Source of the DNA: Sphingobacterium cavernae
GTDB taxonomy: Bacteria > Bacteroidota > Bacteroidia > Sphingobacteriales > Sphingobacteriaceae
Direction of reading: 5' to 3'
DNA length: 64,000 nt
Assembly (NCBI RefSeq): GCF_008520265.1
Contig: NZ_VIQM01000012.1
Location: forward strand, 1-64,000
Shown: positions 26,529-35,164 of the stretch, piece by piece
How the letters are laid out: every line of letters starts with the position of its first letter
Numbering within the stretch: position 1 is the first letter of the stretch
Notes under the pieces: model-generated
Database searches by the model: none
Told to the model about the DNA's origin: nothing
Seen by the model: only the letters and a program-made list of their open reading frames with translations
Translations under genes and position numbers: made by a program

Positions 26529-27551
26529 ATGGGTTTATTCAATTGGTTTACGCAAGAAGTTGCGATTGACTTGGGGACGGCAAACACCCTAATTATACAT
26601 AACGATAAAGTAGTAGTGGATGAACCTTCAATAGTGGCATTTGACCGCACTACCAATAAAGTAATAGCTATTGGTAGACAAGCGATGCAAATGGAGGGTA
26701 AAACACATGACAATATAAAAACAGTTAGACCTTTACGTGATGGTGTTATTGCAGATTTTACTGCTGCTGAAGCACTTATACGCGGTATGGTTAAGCTCGT
26801 TAACAATGGTAAATCTTGGTTCTTCCCTTCTTTACGAATGGTAGTATGTATTCCTTCAGGAATTACAGAAGTAGAAAAACGTGCTGTGCGTGACTCTGCA
26901 GAAATTGCTGGAGCGAAAGAAGTATATCTTATCCATGAACCAATGGCTGCTGCTGTGGGTATTGGTATCGATGTAGAGGAGCCTGTAGGAAATATGATTA
27001 TTGATATCGGTGGTGGTACTACCGAAATCGCAGTAATTGCATTATCAGGTATCGTATGTGACCAATCCATTCGTGTCGCCGGTGACAATTTTGACTCAGA
27101 TATCGTACAATATATTCGCCGTCAACACAATATTATGATCGGTGATCGTACGGCTGAAAAAATCAAAATCGAAGTTGGTGCTGCTCTTCCAGAGCTTTCA
27201 GATCCACCAGCGGATTTTGCAGTTCAAGGTCGTGATTTGATGACGGGTATCCCAAAACAAATCACAGTTTCATATACAGAAATTGCGCACTGTTTGGACA
27301 AATCGATTTCGAAAATCGAAGAAGCAATTTTAAAAGCTTTAGAAATTACTCCTCCAGAATTGTCAGCTGACATTTATCAAACTGGTATTTATTTGACTGG
27401 TGGTGGAGCTTTATTAAGAGGTTTAGACAAACGTATCCAAGCAAAAACGAAATTGCCTGTCCATGTCGCTGAAGATCCTCTTCGCGCGGTTGTTCGTGGT
27501 ACCGGTATTGCATTGAAAAACATTGGAAGATTCAAATTCTTAATGCAATAA
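26529..27551 (+). CDS. mreB: Rod shape-determining protein MreB
   Basis: 340 aa bacterial actin. N-terminal amphipathic start MGLFNWFTQEVAIDLGTANT with phosphate-1 loop DLGTANT, connect-1 and phosphate-2 region IIDIGGGTTEIAVI, adenosine motif YLTGGGALLRGLD. It polymerises under the inner membrane and directs the elongation machinery. It is the first gene of a conserved mre-rod cluster on the plus strand, with mreC 103 nt downstream behind a hairpin that may reduce read-through. Confidence 0.97.
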   Translation: MGLFNWFTQEVAIDLGTANTLIIHNDKVVVDEPSIVAFDRTTNKVIAIGRQAMQMEGKTHDNIKTVRPLRDGVIADFTAAEALIRGMVKLVNNGKSWFFPSLRMVVCIPSGITEVEKRAVRDSAEIAGAKEVYLIHEPMAAAVGIGIDVEEPVGNMIIDIGGGTTEIAVIALSGIVCDQSIRVAGDNFDSDIVQYIRRQHNIMIGDRTAEKIKIEVGAALPELSDPPADFAVQGRDLMTGIPKQITVSYTEIAHCLDKSISKIEEAILKALEITPPELSADIYQTGIYLTGGGALLRGLDKRIQAKTKLPVHVAEDPLRAVVRGTGIALKNIGRFKFLMQ

Positions 27552-27575
27552 TCATTTCGATATAAGATATTTAAG

Positions 27576-27611
27576 CGCGATATAGAAAAGTAAAACTTCT
27601 TCTATATCGCG
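27576..27611 (+). terminator. Hairpin between mreB and mreC
   Basis: Stem CGCGATATAGAA (27576-27587) / TTCTATATCGCG (27600-27611) with a 12-nt loop. No T-run follows directly, so it may act as attenuator or mRNA-stability element, giving more mreB than mreCD transcript. Confidence 0.6.
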
Positions 27612-27653
27612 TATTTGTTAATAGTAAATTAAACTTTTAGTCAACAACAATAC

Positions 27654-28499
27654 ATGAAAAATCTGTGGCTTTTCTTGGTCCGATATAATGCCTTTTTTTG
27701 GTTTATACTATTTTTCGTGTCAGCTTTAGCTTTGGTTGTTAACAATAACAATTACCAGCGTTCCTCTTTCATCAACTCCTCAAATTTAATTGTTGGATCT
27801 TTTTTTACAAAATTCAATTCTTGGAAAGAATATATGCATTTGGCAGAATCTAATAAAGATCTTTTGGATGAAAATGCACTTCTTAGACATCAACTGCAAG
27901 AATTAAGAAGTAGAGATACCCTTTTTGAAGCTTTGAATACCGACTCACTTGACAATCCTAGTCGTTATGAATTCATAGTTGCTTCTGTTGTAAATAATAG
28001 TGTACACCAGAAAAACAATTATATTACTATTAACAAAGGATCACGTGATGGAATTCAAAAAGATATGGGCGTTATCTCATCTACTGGCGTGGTAGGAACG
28101 GTTTTGAATGTCTCACCTAATTTTAGTACAATTAAATCGTTGCTGCACAAAACTGAGAAAATTTCAGTTTCGATAGACTCTACGTCGTCAGCATTTGGTT
28201 CATTGGTGTGGGGTGACAATACCGAATCAAGATTTGCTATGGTTAGAGATATTCCTAATCATGTAAAATTATATGTTGGACAGCCAATTTATACATCTGG
28301 TTTTTCATCGAAATTTCCTAAAGGCATAAAGGTGGGTTATATTGTGCAAACAGATATTGTATCTGGAGGATCATTCAAGGATGTACGAATATTACTGACA
28401 ACTAAATTTGAAAAACTGACACATGTATATATTGTCAAAGACAAATTGGCTAAAGAAAAGGTAGAATTAGAAACATTAAGCGAGCAAAACGATGGCTAA
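27654..28499 (+). CDS. mreC: Rod shape-determining protein MreC
   Basis: 281 aa. One transmembrane helix at about residues 10-32, a short coiled coil (LAESNKDLLDENALLRHQLQ), then the beta-rich periplasmic core with VVNNSVHQKNNYITINKGSR, GVISSTGVVGTVLNVSPNFS and GQPIYTSGFSSKFPKGIKVG. These are hallmarks of MreC. It bridges MreB, MreD and PBP2 in the elongasome. It overlaps mreD by 8 nt. Confidence 0.95.
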   Translation: MKNLWLFLVRYNAFFWFILFFVSALALVVNNNNYQRSSFINSSNLIVGSFFTKFNSWKEYMHLAESNKDLLDENALLRHQLQELRSRDTLFEALNTDSLDNPSRYEFIVASVVNNSVHQKNNYITINKGSRDGIQKDMGVISSTGVVGTVLNVSPNFSTIKSLLHKTEKISVSIDSTSSAFGSLVWGDNTESRFAMVRDIPNHVKLYVGQPIYTSGFSSKFPKGIKVGYIVQTDIVSGGSFKDVRILLTTKFEKLTHVYIVKDKLAKEKVELETLSEQNDG

Positions 28500-29016
28500 A
28501 ATTGTACTTTTCAATATAATTCGATTTTTAGTGTTGATCCTTATTCAGGTTGCGGTATTAAAGAATATAGGCTATTACAATCTAGCAGTAGCATTCCCTT
28601 ATATTTTAATCGTTCTGCTACTACCCATCGGAATTCCGAATATTCTGCTTTACGTATTGGCATTTTTGACGGGATTAAGCATTGATGCATTTTACGATAG
28701 TATAGGAATTCATGCAGCAGCCTGTGTTGCACTTGCTTTTTTTAGAATATTCTTTCACAAAATTACCATAGAATTAGACGAGCAAGAATCCTTTAATACA
28801 CCGTCGTGGGGAAACATGGGCTTTAAATGGTATTTAACATATATTTCGCTTTCTATTCTCATTCATCACGTTATATTGTTTTTTGTGGAAGCCTTTTCAT
28901 TCCATAACTTTATACAGACAATGCTAAGTATTGCATTTAGCTCCATATTCACATTAGTCCTTATTTTTGTTATAAGTCTATTGACTTATCATAAGAAATC
29001 ACGTGTAATAAATTAA
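28492..29016 (+). CDS. mreD: Rod shape-determining protein MreD
   Basis: 174 aa, five or so transmembrane helices and little else, overlapping mreC by 8 nt. The stretch FLTGLSIDAFYDSIGIHAAACVALAF is the recognisable MreD signature (G-x-x-x-D-x-x). It scaffolds the elongasome in the inner membrane. Sequence conservation in this family is low; assignment leans on position between mreC and the PBP2 gene. Confidence 0.92.
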   Translation: MAKIVLFNIIRFLVLILIQVAVLKNIGYYNLAVAFPYILIVLLLPIGIPNILLYVLAFLTGLSIDAFYDSIGIHAAACVALAFFRIFFHKITIELDEQESFNTPSWGNMGFKWYLTYISLSILIHHVILFFVEAFSFHNFIQTMLSIAFSSIFTLVLIFVISLLTYHKKSRVIN

Positions 29017-29029
29017 ACTTCGATGAATC

Positions 29030-31009
29030 ATGAATAGTTTTTTTGAGAGAAAATATGTTATTCAGGGAATCATCCTTATTATAGCAATTACAATAGTAGC
29101 ACGATTATTTTATTTACAAATAATCGATGATTCCTACTTATTATCAGCCAATAACAATGTCTTACGTAAAGTAATAGAATACCCAGCTCGAGGAGTTATT
29201 TTGGATCGTAATGGTGAAATTTTAGTTCAAAATGAACCTGTCTATGACCTTATGGTTACACCAAGGGAGGCAAAAAATATTGATACGGCATTGCTTTGCC
29301 AACTTATAGGAATTGATAAAGAGGGATTTGATAAACGCATGAAAAAAGCGCGAGATCATTCGCCATATCGTGCTTCTCTTTTCGAAAAATTAATTCCCAA
29401 GGAAACTTTTGCTATACTCCAAGAGCATATGGACAAGTTTCATGGATTTTACACAGTAGATCGTAATATTCGTACTTATCCAGATAGTGTAGCAGCACAG
29501 TTTTTAGGTTACATTCAAGAAGTAAACGATAAAGATATAGAGCGTTCAAATGGATTTTACCGATCGGGGGATTATATTGGTGCATCGGGTGTGGAACGTT
29601 CTTATGAAGAATTGTTACGTGGCACGCGCGGTGTAAAAAACCAAATGGTGGATGCTTTGAATCGTCCGCAAGGTGCATTTATGGACGGGAAATACGATAC
29701 ATTAGCTATTTCGGGAGAAGGATTAATCTCTTCATTGGATAAAGAAGTACAACTTCTTGCTGAAAAATTGATGCGGAATAAATTGGGATCAGTTGTTGCC
29801 ATTGAGCCTTCGACAGGTGAGATTTTAACTTACGTAAGTAGCCCAAGCTACAATCCAAATCTAATGGTAGGTCGTGAAAGAGGTAACAATTACATGAAAA
29901 TGCTTCATGATCCTTATAAGCCTATGTTCAATCGCCCCATACAGGCTTCCTACCCTCCTGGATCAATTTTCAAAGTAGTAGCCGCACTTACTGCACAACA
30001 GGCAGGACTTATTACGCCCCAAACAATTTTTAATTGCCCTGGAGGATATCGCTATGGTCGAAATGCGATTATGCGATGTACACACGTTGACGGTCCCACC
30101 GATCTAGTCAAATCTATCCAAAAGTCTTGTAATACATACTATGGTTATGTATATGCGCATATGTTGGACAAACGTGGGATGCCAACATATCAGGCATATG
30201 ATTTATGGCGCGATGGATTATTACAATTTGGCCTTGGACAACCATTAGGCATTGATTTACCAGGTGAAAAAGGTGGAAACGTATATTCCGCAGAATATTA
30301 TACGAAGAATTTCGGTAGCAATAAATGGACTTCGAGTTACAATATATCACAATCGATTGGTCAGGGGCAATTAGGTATTACTCCGTTGCAAATGGCGAAT
30401 GTCACGGCGATTGTTGCCAATCGAGGATATTATTATAGACCTCATCTTATAAAAGGCATAGGTGAAAAAAAGATTATTAAAAAAGAATTTACGGAGAAGA
30501 TTTGGGCTGGTGTAGATTCGAAGCATTATGAACCAGTAATCGAAGGAATGAGTCGAGCGGTTTCCTCGGGTACAGCTGCTGCTTCAAAAATTCCGGGAAT
30601 AGAGATGTGTGGTAAAACAGGAACTGTACAGAATCCACACGGTGAAAATCATGCTGTTTATTTTGCTTTTGCACCAAGAGATAATCCGAAAATTGCGATA
30701 GCTGTATTCGTTGAAAATGCTGGTTATGGCGGTACTTGGGCGGCTCCAATTGCAAGTATGATTATTGAAAAATATATTCGCGATACCATAAGCTTGCCAA
30801 AACATATTCAAGATCGTGTAATGAATGCCGTTATTTTACCTAAAGTAAAAACTAAAGAAGTAAAACCACAGGTTAAGCAAAAACAAGATAGCACAAAAAA
30901 TAGTAAAGGTTCAACGGGAGCAATTAAACAAGCTGCTTTACAATCGACAAACAGCGGAAATATATTGGTTCATCACAGTCAAGTGAGAAGAAATTATGAA
31001 CAACGATAA
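29030..31009 (+). CDS. mrdA: Penicillin-binding protein 2 (elongation transpeptidase)
   Basis: 659 aa class B PBP. One N-terminal transmembrane helix, pedestal domain with RGVILDRNGEILVQNEPVYD, and a transpeptidase domain with SIFK (active Ser312 in YPPGSIFK), SCN (SCNTYYGY) and KTG (CGKTGTVQNPHG). It crosslinks peptidoglycan in lateral wall growth together with RodA. The C-terminal about 60 residues are a Lys/Gln/Ser-rich linker typical of Bacteroidetes members. It overlaps rodA by 14 nt. Confidence 0.96.
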   Translation: MNSFFERKYVIQGIILIIAITIVARLFYLQIIDDSYLLSANNNVLRKVIEYPARGVILDRNGEILVQNEPVYDLMVTPREAKNIDTALLCQLIGIDKEGFDKRMKKARDHSPYRASLFEKLIPKETFAILQEHMDKFHGFYTVDRNIRTYPDSVAAQFLGYIQEVNDKDIERSNGFYRSGDYIGASGVERSYEELLRGTRGVKNQMVDALNRPQGAFMDGKYDTLAISGEGLISSLDKEVQLLAEKLMRNKLGSVVAIEPSTGEILTYVSSPSYNPNLMVGRERGNNYMKMLHDPYKPMFNRPIQASYPPGSIFKVVAALTAQQAGLITPQTIFNCPGGYRYGRNAIMRCTHVDGPTDLVKSIQKSCNTYYGYVYAHMLDKRGMPTYQAYDLWRDGLLQFGLGQPLGIDLPGEKGGNVYSAEYYTKNFGSNKWTSSYNISQSIGQGQLGITPLQMANVTAIVANRGYYYRPHLIKGIGEKKIIKKEFTEKIWAGVDSKHYEPVIEGMSRAVSSGTAAASKIPGIEMCGKTGTVQNPHGENHAVYFAFAPRDNPKIAIAVFVENAGYGGTWAAPIASMIIEKYIRDTISLPKHIQDRVMNAVILPKVKTKEVKPQVKQKQDSTKNSKGSTGAIKQAALQSTNSGNILVHHSQVRRNYEQR

Positions 31010-32267
31010 GAAAGGATTTTTGGGTAGAATTGATTGGATTACCATTTTAATATGGTTGGTTTTGTGTCTTATTGGCTGGTTCAATATACATGCTGCTGTT
31101 TATGACCCCGAAAACCCGGGATTATTTAGCATGGCTACGAATTATGGGAAGCAATCGATCTATATTTTCACAGCTTTAATCATTGGATTTAGTATACTAA
31201 TAATCGACCAAAGATTCTTTATTTCAGCCACACCTTTTGTTTATATCGTAGTTGTGCTGTTATTAGTTGCTGTATTGGTCGTTGGTCGAAATGTTGGAGG
31301 AAATCAGGCTTGGATTCCAATAGGAAGCTTTCGTTTACAACCTTCCGAATTTGGAAAATTAGCAACCTGTCTACTTCTAGCATACTTTTTAAATACCCAG
31401 ACTAACAAAAACCCTACATTAAAAGGCTTAGTAGTTGGTGCTTGTATTGTACTATTTCCGGTTTTTTTGGTTATGCTACAACCAGATACAGGCTCTGCGT
31501 TGGCATTCTTTTCGTTAATTTTCGTTTTCTATAGAGAAGGCTATGTGAGTACCAAACTACTTATTTTTGGTGGATTAGCTATTTTACTCTTCATTATGGC
31601 ATTGTTGATCAATCAATGGATACTCATTGGAATTATAGCTGCCGTGTGTGTAATATTTATATTTCTTCTTGGCAAAAAACGAAAGTATTTGATTGATATA
31701 GGTGTTATTTTCGCTGTTGCAAGTATATATGTACTTAGTGTGGATTTTGCCTATGAAAATGTATTGCAATCTCATCAGCGAAATCGTATTGATATTATTT
31801 TAGGTAAAATGGATGACCCCAAAGGTCAGGGTTATAACCTAAATCAATCTAAGATTGCTATTGGCTCTGGTAAATTATTTGGAAAAGGCTATCTTCAGGG
31901 TACACAAACCAAGTACAATTTTGTCCCAGAACAAAGTACAGATTTTATTTTTTGTACGGTAGGTGAAGAATGGGGATTCGTAGGTTCAGTGACTGTAATA
32001 GCAATTTACATCTTCTTACTCATGCGAATCATTCATATCGCCGAACGGCAACGAACTACGTTTGCTCGGGTATATGCCTACGGAGTCGCTTCTATCCTAT
32101 TTTTCCACTTCTTTATTAATATTGGGATGACAATTGGGATTGTACCAGTAATTGGGATTCCATTGCCTTTTATTAGCTACGGTGGGTCATCTTTGTGGAG
32201 CTTTACGATATTATTGTTTATTCTTTTAAAGTTTGATTCGACAAGAAAAGGACTTTCACCGAATTAA
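30996..32267 (+). CDS. rodA: RodA, SEDS-family peptidoglycan glycosyltransferase
   Basis: 423 aa, about ten transmembrane segments. SEDS signatures: FRLQPSEFGKLATCLLLAYF, LQPDTGSALAFFSLIF, then the loop GKLFGKGYLQGTQTKYNFVPEQSTDFIF (given here only as reference, residues about 290-317), and IPLPFISYGGSSLWS at the end. It polymerises glycan strands for cell elongation with PBP2. It closes the mreBCD-mrdA-rodA cluster, facing the IMPACT gene, whose 3' end is 4 nt away. Confidence 0.96.
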   Translation: MNNDKKGFLGRIDWITILIWLVLCLIGWFNIHAAVYDPENPGLFSMATNYGKQSIYIFTALIIGFSILIIDQRFFISATPFVYIVVVLLLVAVLVVGRNVGGNQAWIPIGSFRLQPSEFGKLATCLLLAYFLNTQTNKNPTLKGLVVGACIVLFPVFLVMLQPDTGSALAFFSLIFVFYREGYVSTKLLIFGGLAILLFIMALLINQWILIGIIAAVCVIFIFLLGKKRKYLIDIGVIFAVASIYVLSVDFAYENVLQSHQRNRIDIILGKMDDPKGQGYNLNQSKIAIGSGKLFGKGYLQGTQTKYNFVPEQSTDFIFCTVGEEWGFVGSVTVIAIYIFLLMRIIHIAERQRTTFARVYAYGVASILFFHFFINIGMTIGIVPVIGIPLPFISYGGSSLWSFTILLFILLKFDSTRKGLSPN

Positions 32268-32271
32268 ATTA

Positions 32272-32889
32272 CTATAAAGTTCGCAAGTAATTAAATTTAG
32301 CCCCTTCGACTTTTTCCATTTTGGTCACAAATGAATTTACTTGCATTTTGCGCATTTCAACTGTCATGGTGCACGCATTATCAAATTGTTGGTCTAATAC
32401 AGTGATATTTTCATCCTTGACGATGCGCATTACATCATTCATAACCAAATATTCAAAATCTATTTGATAAACATCATTTACAGTCTTCTGAACAATTACT
32501 GCATTTGCCAAAGCTTCTTGTGCAGCAGTTTTGTAGGCGTTAATTAGGCCAGGTACGCCCAATAATGTTCCCCCGAAATAACGAACTATGACTACGAGAA
32601 TATTTGTAACGTCTTTGGATAATAAGACATTTAGTATTGGTCTACCTGCAGTTCCAGATGGTTCACCATCATCATTGAGACGAAAAACCGTCCGATCTGG
32701 AGACAAGCGATACGCCCAACAATGGTGTCTAGCCTTTGGATGCAAAGATTTTAGTTCAGCAATAATTTCTTTGAGCTTATTTTCATCCTTAAAAGGATAA
32801 GCATAAGCTATAAATTTACTTCCCTTGTCACGGAAAATTCCTTCCGCAGTTTCCTCAATTGTAAAATACGTATCTTCAAATATACTCAC
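32272..32889 (-). CDS. IMPACT/YigZ family protein
   Basis: 205 aa. The UPF0029 N-terminal domain is clear: GSKFIAYAYPFKDENKLKEI, KARHHCWAYRL, NDDGEPSGTAGRPIL, VIVRYFGGTLLGVPGL. The C-terminal domain (DUF1949, ferredoxin-like) ends the protein. YigZ binds ribosomes or nucleic acids; its exact role is unsettled. It overlaps the upstream transporter gene by 4 nt. Confidence 0.93.
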   Translation of the reverse strand: MSIFEDTYFTIEETAEGIFRDKGSKFIAYAYPFKDENKLKEIIAELKSLHPKARHHCWAYRLSPDRTVFRLNDDGEPSGTAGRPILNVLLSKDVTNILVVIVRYFGGTLLGVPGLINAYKTAAQEALANAVIVQKTVNDVYQIDFEYLVMNDVMRIVKDENITVLDQQFDNACTMTVEMRKMQVNSFVTKMEKVEGAKFNYLRTL

Positions 32890-33743
32890 AGGTATGCAAT
32901 TAATAAAATAGAAATTACAGCCAATACCAAACCTATTTTGTTGGTCAAGCTCAACTTTTCATTAAACATAAAAACTCCCACTAAACTTCCCAAAACGATA
33001 ACCCCTACATTCATAGCTGTAAAAACTATGGATGGATTCTCCGAAATTGCTCGGTGTGCCTTCATGTAATAATAAATATTTGCAAAGTTAAACAAACCCA
33101 AAATCAATCCCCAAACAATTGCCGATTTATCCAACGAATCCTTTTTCCAACCAACTTTATATCCTAAGATCAGCGCAGCAAACAGCATAGCTCCAATAAA
33201 AACAACAAACATCGATGCGGTATATGGGATTTCCTTGTATTGCGCTATTTGTTTGAATAATATATCTATAAATCCCATACCCACGAAAACTATTATTGGA
33301 TATATGGAGTTAGTTGATGTATTGGTGTATGATTTCTTTGTCCAGCCGACTGAACAGCCTACCGCGACCAAACCTATCACAATACCTACAATTTTATTAA
33401 GATGTATTACCTCCTTAAAAATAACAAAGGATGCAATTAATGGAACAAACAAAGACATGCGCTGCGCAACATCTGTCTTCACAATACCACTGTATTTTAC
33501 AGCCAGTGCGATAAAAATAAACAAGGTGGGTAAAAGTATGCTTAATGGAATATAGAATTGATAAGGTAATTTTGTCCAACTCAAACCGGCTAACGATGGA
33601 TCAAACAGGAAATAAGTCAGTAATACCGTTGTAGGATAATTCCATAGTACCAACTGTTGTACATCGACTTGCCTTTGCCTAGCTATCTTTATAAGTACAC
33701 CTACGATTACACTACAACAGACACTTATCAAAACATATATCAT
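32886..33743 (-). CDS. EamA/DMT-superfamily transporter
   Basis: About 285 aa from the ATG at 33743 (MIYVLISVCCSVIVGVLI); a start at 33797 would add 18 residues that do not look like part of the first helix. Ten hydrophobic segments in two repeats of five, with small-residue-rich ends such as VIVLGSLVGVFMFNEKLS, the usual EamA motif. It would export or import a metabolite; substrate unknown. Translation is coupled to the YigZ-like gene. Confidence 0.82.
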   Translation of the reverse strand: MIYVLISVCCSVIVGVLIKIARQRQVDVQQLVLWNYPTTVLLTYFLFDPSLAGLSWTKLPYQFYIPLSILLPTLFIFIALAVKYSGIVKTDVAQRMSLFVPLIASFVIFKEVIHLNKIVGIVIGLVAVGCSVGWTKKSYTNTSTNSIYPIIVFVGMGFIDILFKQIAQYKEIPYTASMFVVFIGAMLFAALILGYKVGWKKDSLDKSAIVWGLILGLFNFANIYYYMKAHRAISENPSIVFTAMNVGVIVLGSLVGVFMFNEKLSLTNKIGLVLAVISILLIAYL

Positions 33744-33797
33744 ATAACAACTTTTTTTTACGATTACAATTATATCAAATAAAATTGAATTAGACAT

Positions 33798-34094
33798 ATC
33801 GTAAAAATCAACTATATAATCGACAAACTATCATTCAATTTACGACATTTTTCAACCAAAAAAATGATTAAAAATTAATCAAAAAATAAGCCTATTTTTT
33901 ATATAAAAATTAGACAAATAAAATTCATTAAAAAAATCTATAAAATCAATTAAAACCACAATTAAGGCACATTTTAAAATTAAATGAATAAATTTATACA
34001 TTATTTTCAATAAAAATATAGCGATTTTTATGTTTAAAAAACGTCAATTTTTACTCTAATAAATGATATGAAAAAACATTTTTTAATAAAAAAT
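33798..34094. other. AT-rich intergenic region upstream of the aromatic leader
   Basis: About 300 bp of very AT-rich DNA between the divergent transporter gene and the promoter of the aromatic operon. No ORF, hairpin or repeat stands out. Confidence 0.6.
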
Positions 34095-34125
34095 TTTGCA
34101 TTTATAAATTATTAGTCTACCTTTG
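34095..34125 (+). promoter_or_regulatory. Promoter of the aromatic amino acid operon
   Basis: TTTG (34095-34098), 19-nt spacer, TACCTTTG (34118-34125): a perfect Bacteroidetes -33/-7 arrangement. It lies 18 nt before the leader peptide ATG. Confidence 0.85.
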
Positions 34126-34143
34126 GAATATCAAAACGAGAAC

Positions 34144-34209
34144 ATGAAAAACTTTAACACATATTATTTTAACTTCTTTTATTTTAGCAATAAGAGCTGG
34201 GACAACTAA
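34144..34209 (+). CDS. Phe/Tyr-rich leader peptide of the pheA attenuator
   Basis: 21-codon ORF, ATG 34144 to TAA 34207-34209. It begins MKNFNTYYFNFFYFSNK and ends in SWDN: five Phe, three Tyr and one Trp, eight of them within residues 4-14. It starts right after a consensus promoter and ends 27 nt before an intrinsic terminator that precedes pheA. This is the layout of an amino-acid leader such as PheL, where ribosome stalling at Phe/Tyr codons decides terminator formation. The peptide itself needs no function. Confidence 0.85.
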   Translation: MKNFNTYYFNFFYFSNKSWDN

Positions 34210-34268
34210 TTGTGTAATTGTTAAAACATAACTACTAAGTCCCGGTTTGAAAACTGGGACTTTTTTTT
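34193..34268 (+). promoter_or_regulatory. Transcription attenuator (antiterminator/terminator) before pheA
   Basis: Terminator: AAGTCCCGGTTT (34237-34248) / AAACTGGGACTT (34251-34262) with one G-U pair, then eight T (34261-34268). Competing strand: GCTGGGAC (34196-34203), inside the last codons of the leader ORF, can pair with GTCCCGG (34239-34245). A ribosome stalled at the upstream Phe/Tyr codons would leave this strand free and block the terminator; a ribosome reaching the stop would cover it. Mechanism inferred from classical attenuators. Confidence 0.8.
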
Positions 34269-34285
34269 GTGAACATAAAAACAAC

Positions 34286-35110
34286 ATGAGTATAAAAATT
34301 GCAATTCAAGGTGTTAAAGCATCATTCCACGAAGAAGCTGCTTACAAATATTTCGGTCAAGATATCGAAACAATTGAGTGTGGTTCTTTCAAACAAACCT
34401 GCGAAATGCTTAAACAAGGTAAAGCAGATTATGTGGTAATGGCAATCGAAAATTCCATTGCAGGAAGTATCCTACCGAATTACAATCTGTTGAGAGATTA
34501 CAGATTCCACATTATCGGTGAAGTACATCTGAATATTCAACAAAATCTTTTGGCTTTGCCAGGCGTGAAGTTGAGTGACATTCAAACTGTGGAGTCCCAC
34601 CCTATTGCAATCCGTCAATGCGATGAGTTTTTGGGAGAACACCCAGAATGGACAATTAAAGAAGGAATGGATACTGCGGGCTGTGCTAAGAAAATTGCAG
34701 AAGATAAATTGACTTCAACAGCAGCTATCGCAAGTGAATATGCAGCTAAAATCTATGGTCTTAATATTTTAGAAAAGAGAATTGAAACACATAAAAAAAA
34801 TGCAACGCGTTTTCTTATTCTAGCAAACGAAGTAGTAGAACAGAAAAATGCGAATAAAGCTTCTTTATCATTTCAAACAGGTAATGCAGTTGGTTCATTA
34901 GCTGCTGTATTACAATGTTTCGCAGAACAAAATGTAAATCTGAGCAAAATCCAATCGATGCCAGTAGTCGGTCGTCGCAATGAATATGATTTCTATGTCG
35001 ATGTAGAATGGAAAAAACAATCAGACTTCGATGCAGCCATTCGCAAAGTACTGAAGCATACGGTGAATTTTAGTATCATGGGCGAATACATTAAAAACGA
35101 AAAAGTATAA
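34286..35110 (+). CDS. pheA: Prephenate dehydratase
   Basis: 274 aa from ATG 34286; the frame extends upstream to 34247 but that part lies within the terminator hairpin. PDT domain at residues 1-180: KIAIQGVKASFHEEAAYKYF, VMAIENSIAGSILPNYNLL, VESHPIAIRQCDEFL, KKNATRFLIL with the TRF motif. The C-terminal ACT domain (LSFQTGNAVGSLAAVLQCFA, LSKIQSMPV) binds phenylalanine for feedback control. It converts prephenate to phenylpyruvate. It is the first structural gene after the attenuator. Confidence 0.94.
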   Translation: MSIKIAIQGVKASFHEEAAYKYFGQDIETIECGSFKQTCEMLKQGKADYVVMAIENSIAGSILPNYNLLRDYRFHIIGEVHLNIQQNLLALPGVKLSDIQTVESHPIAIRQCDEFLGEHPEWTIKEGMDTAGCAKKIAEDKLTSTAAIASEYAAKIYGLNILEKRIETHKKNATRFLILANEVVEQKNANKASLSFQTGNAVGSLAAVLQCFAEQNVNLSKIQSMPVVGRRNEYDFYVDVEWKKQSDFDAAIRKVLKHTVNFSIMGEYIKNEKV

Positions 35111-35164
35111 CACAAACATATCAGCGTAACTAATCAAATTGTAAATAAAAAAATTGAAATAAAA

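Noticed and set aside
26525-27088. 187-codon minus-strand ORF opposite mreB
   Set aside because: Antisense shadow of a highly conserved gene; Ser/Ile/Thr-rich translation with no family resemblance.
33798-34094. Possible origin or A-tract element
   Set aside because: Only general AT-richness; no DnaA-box cluster or repeats.
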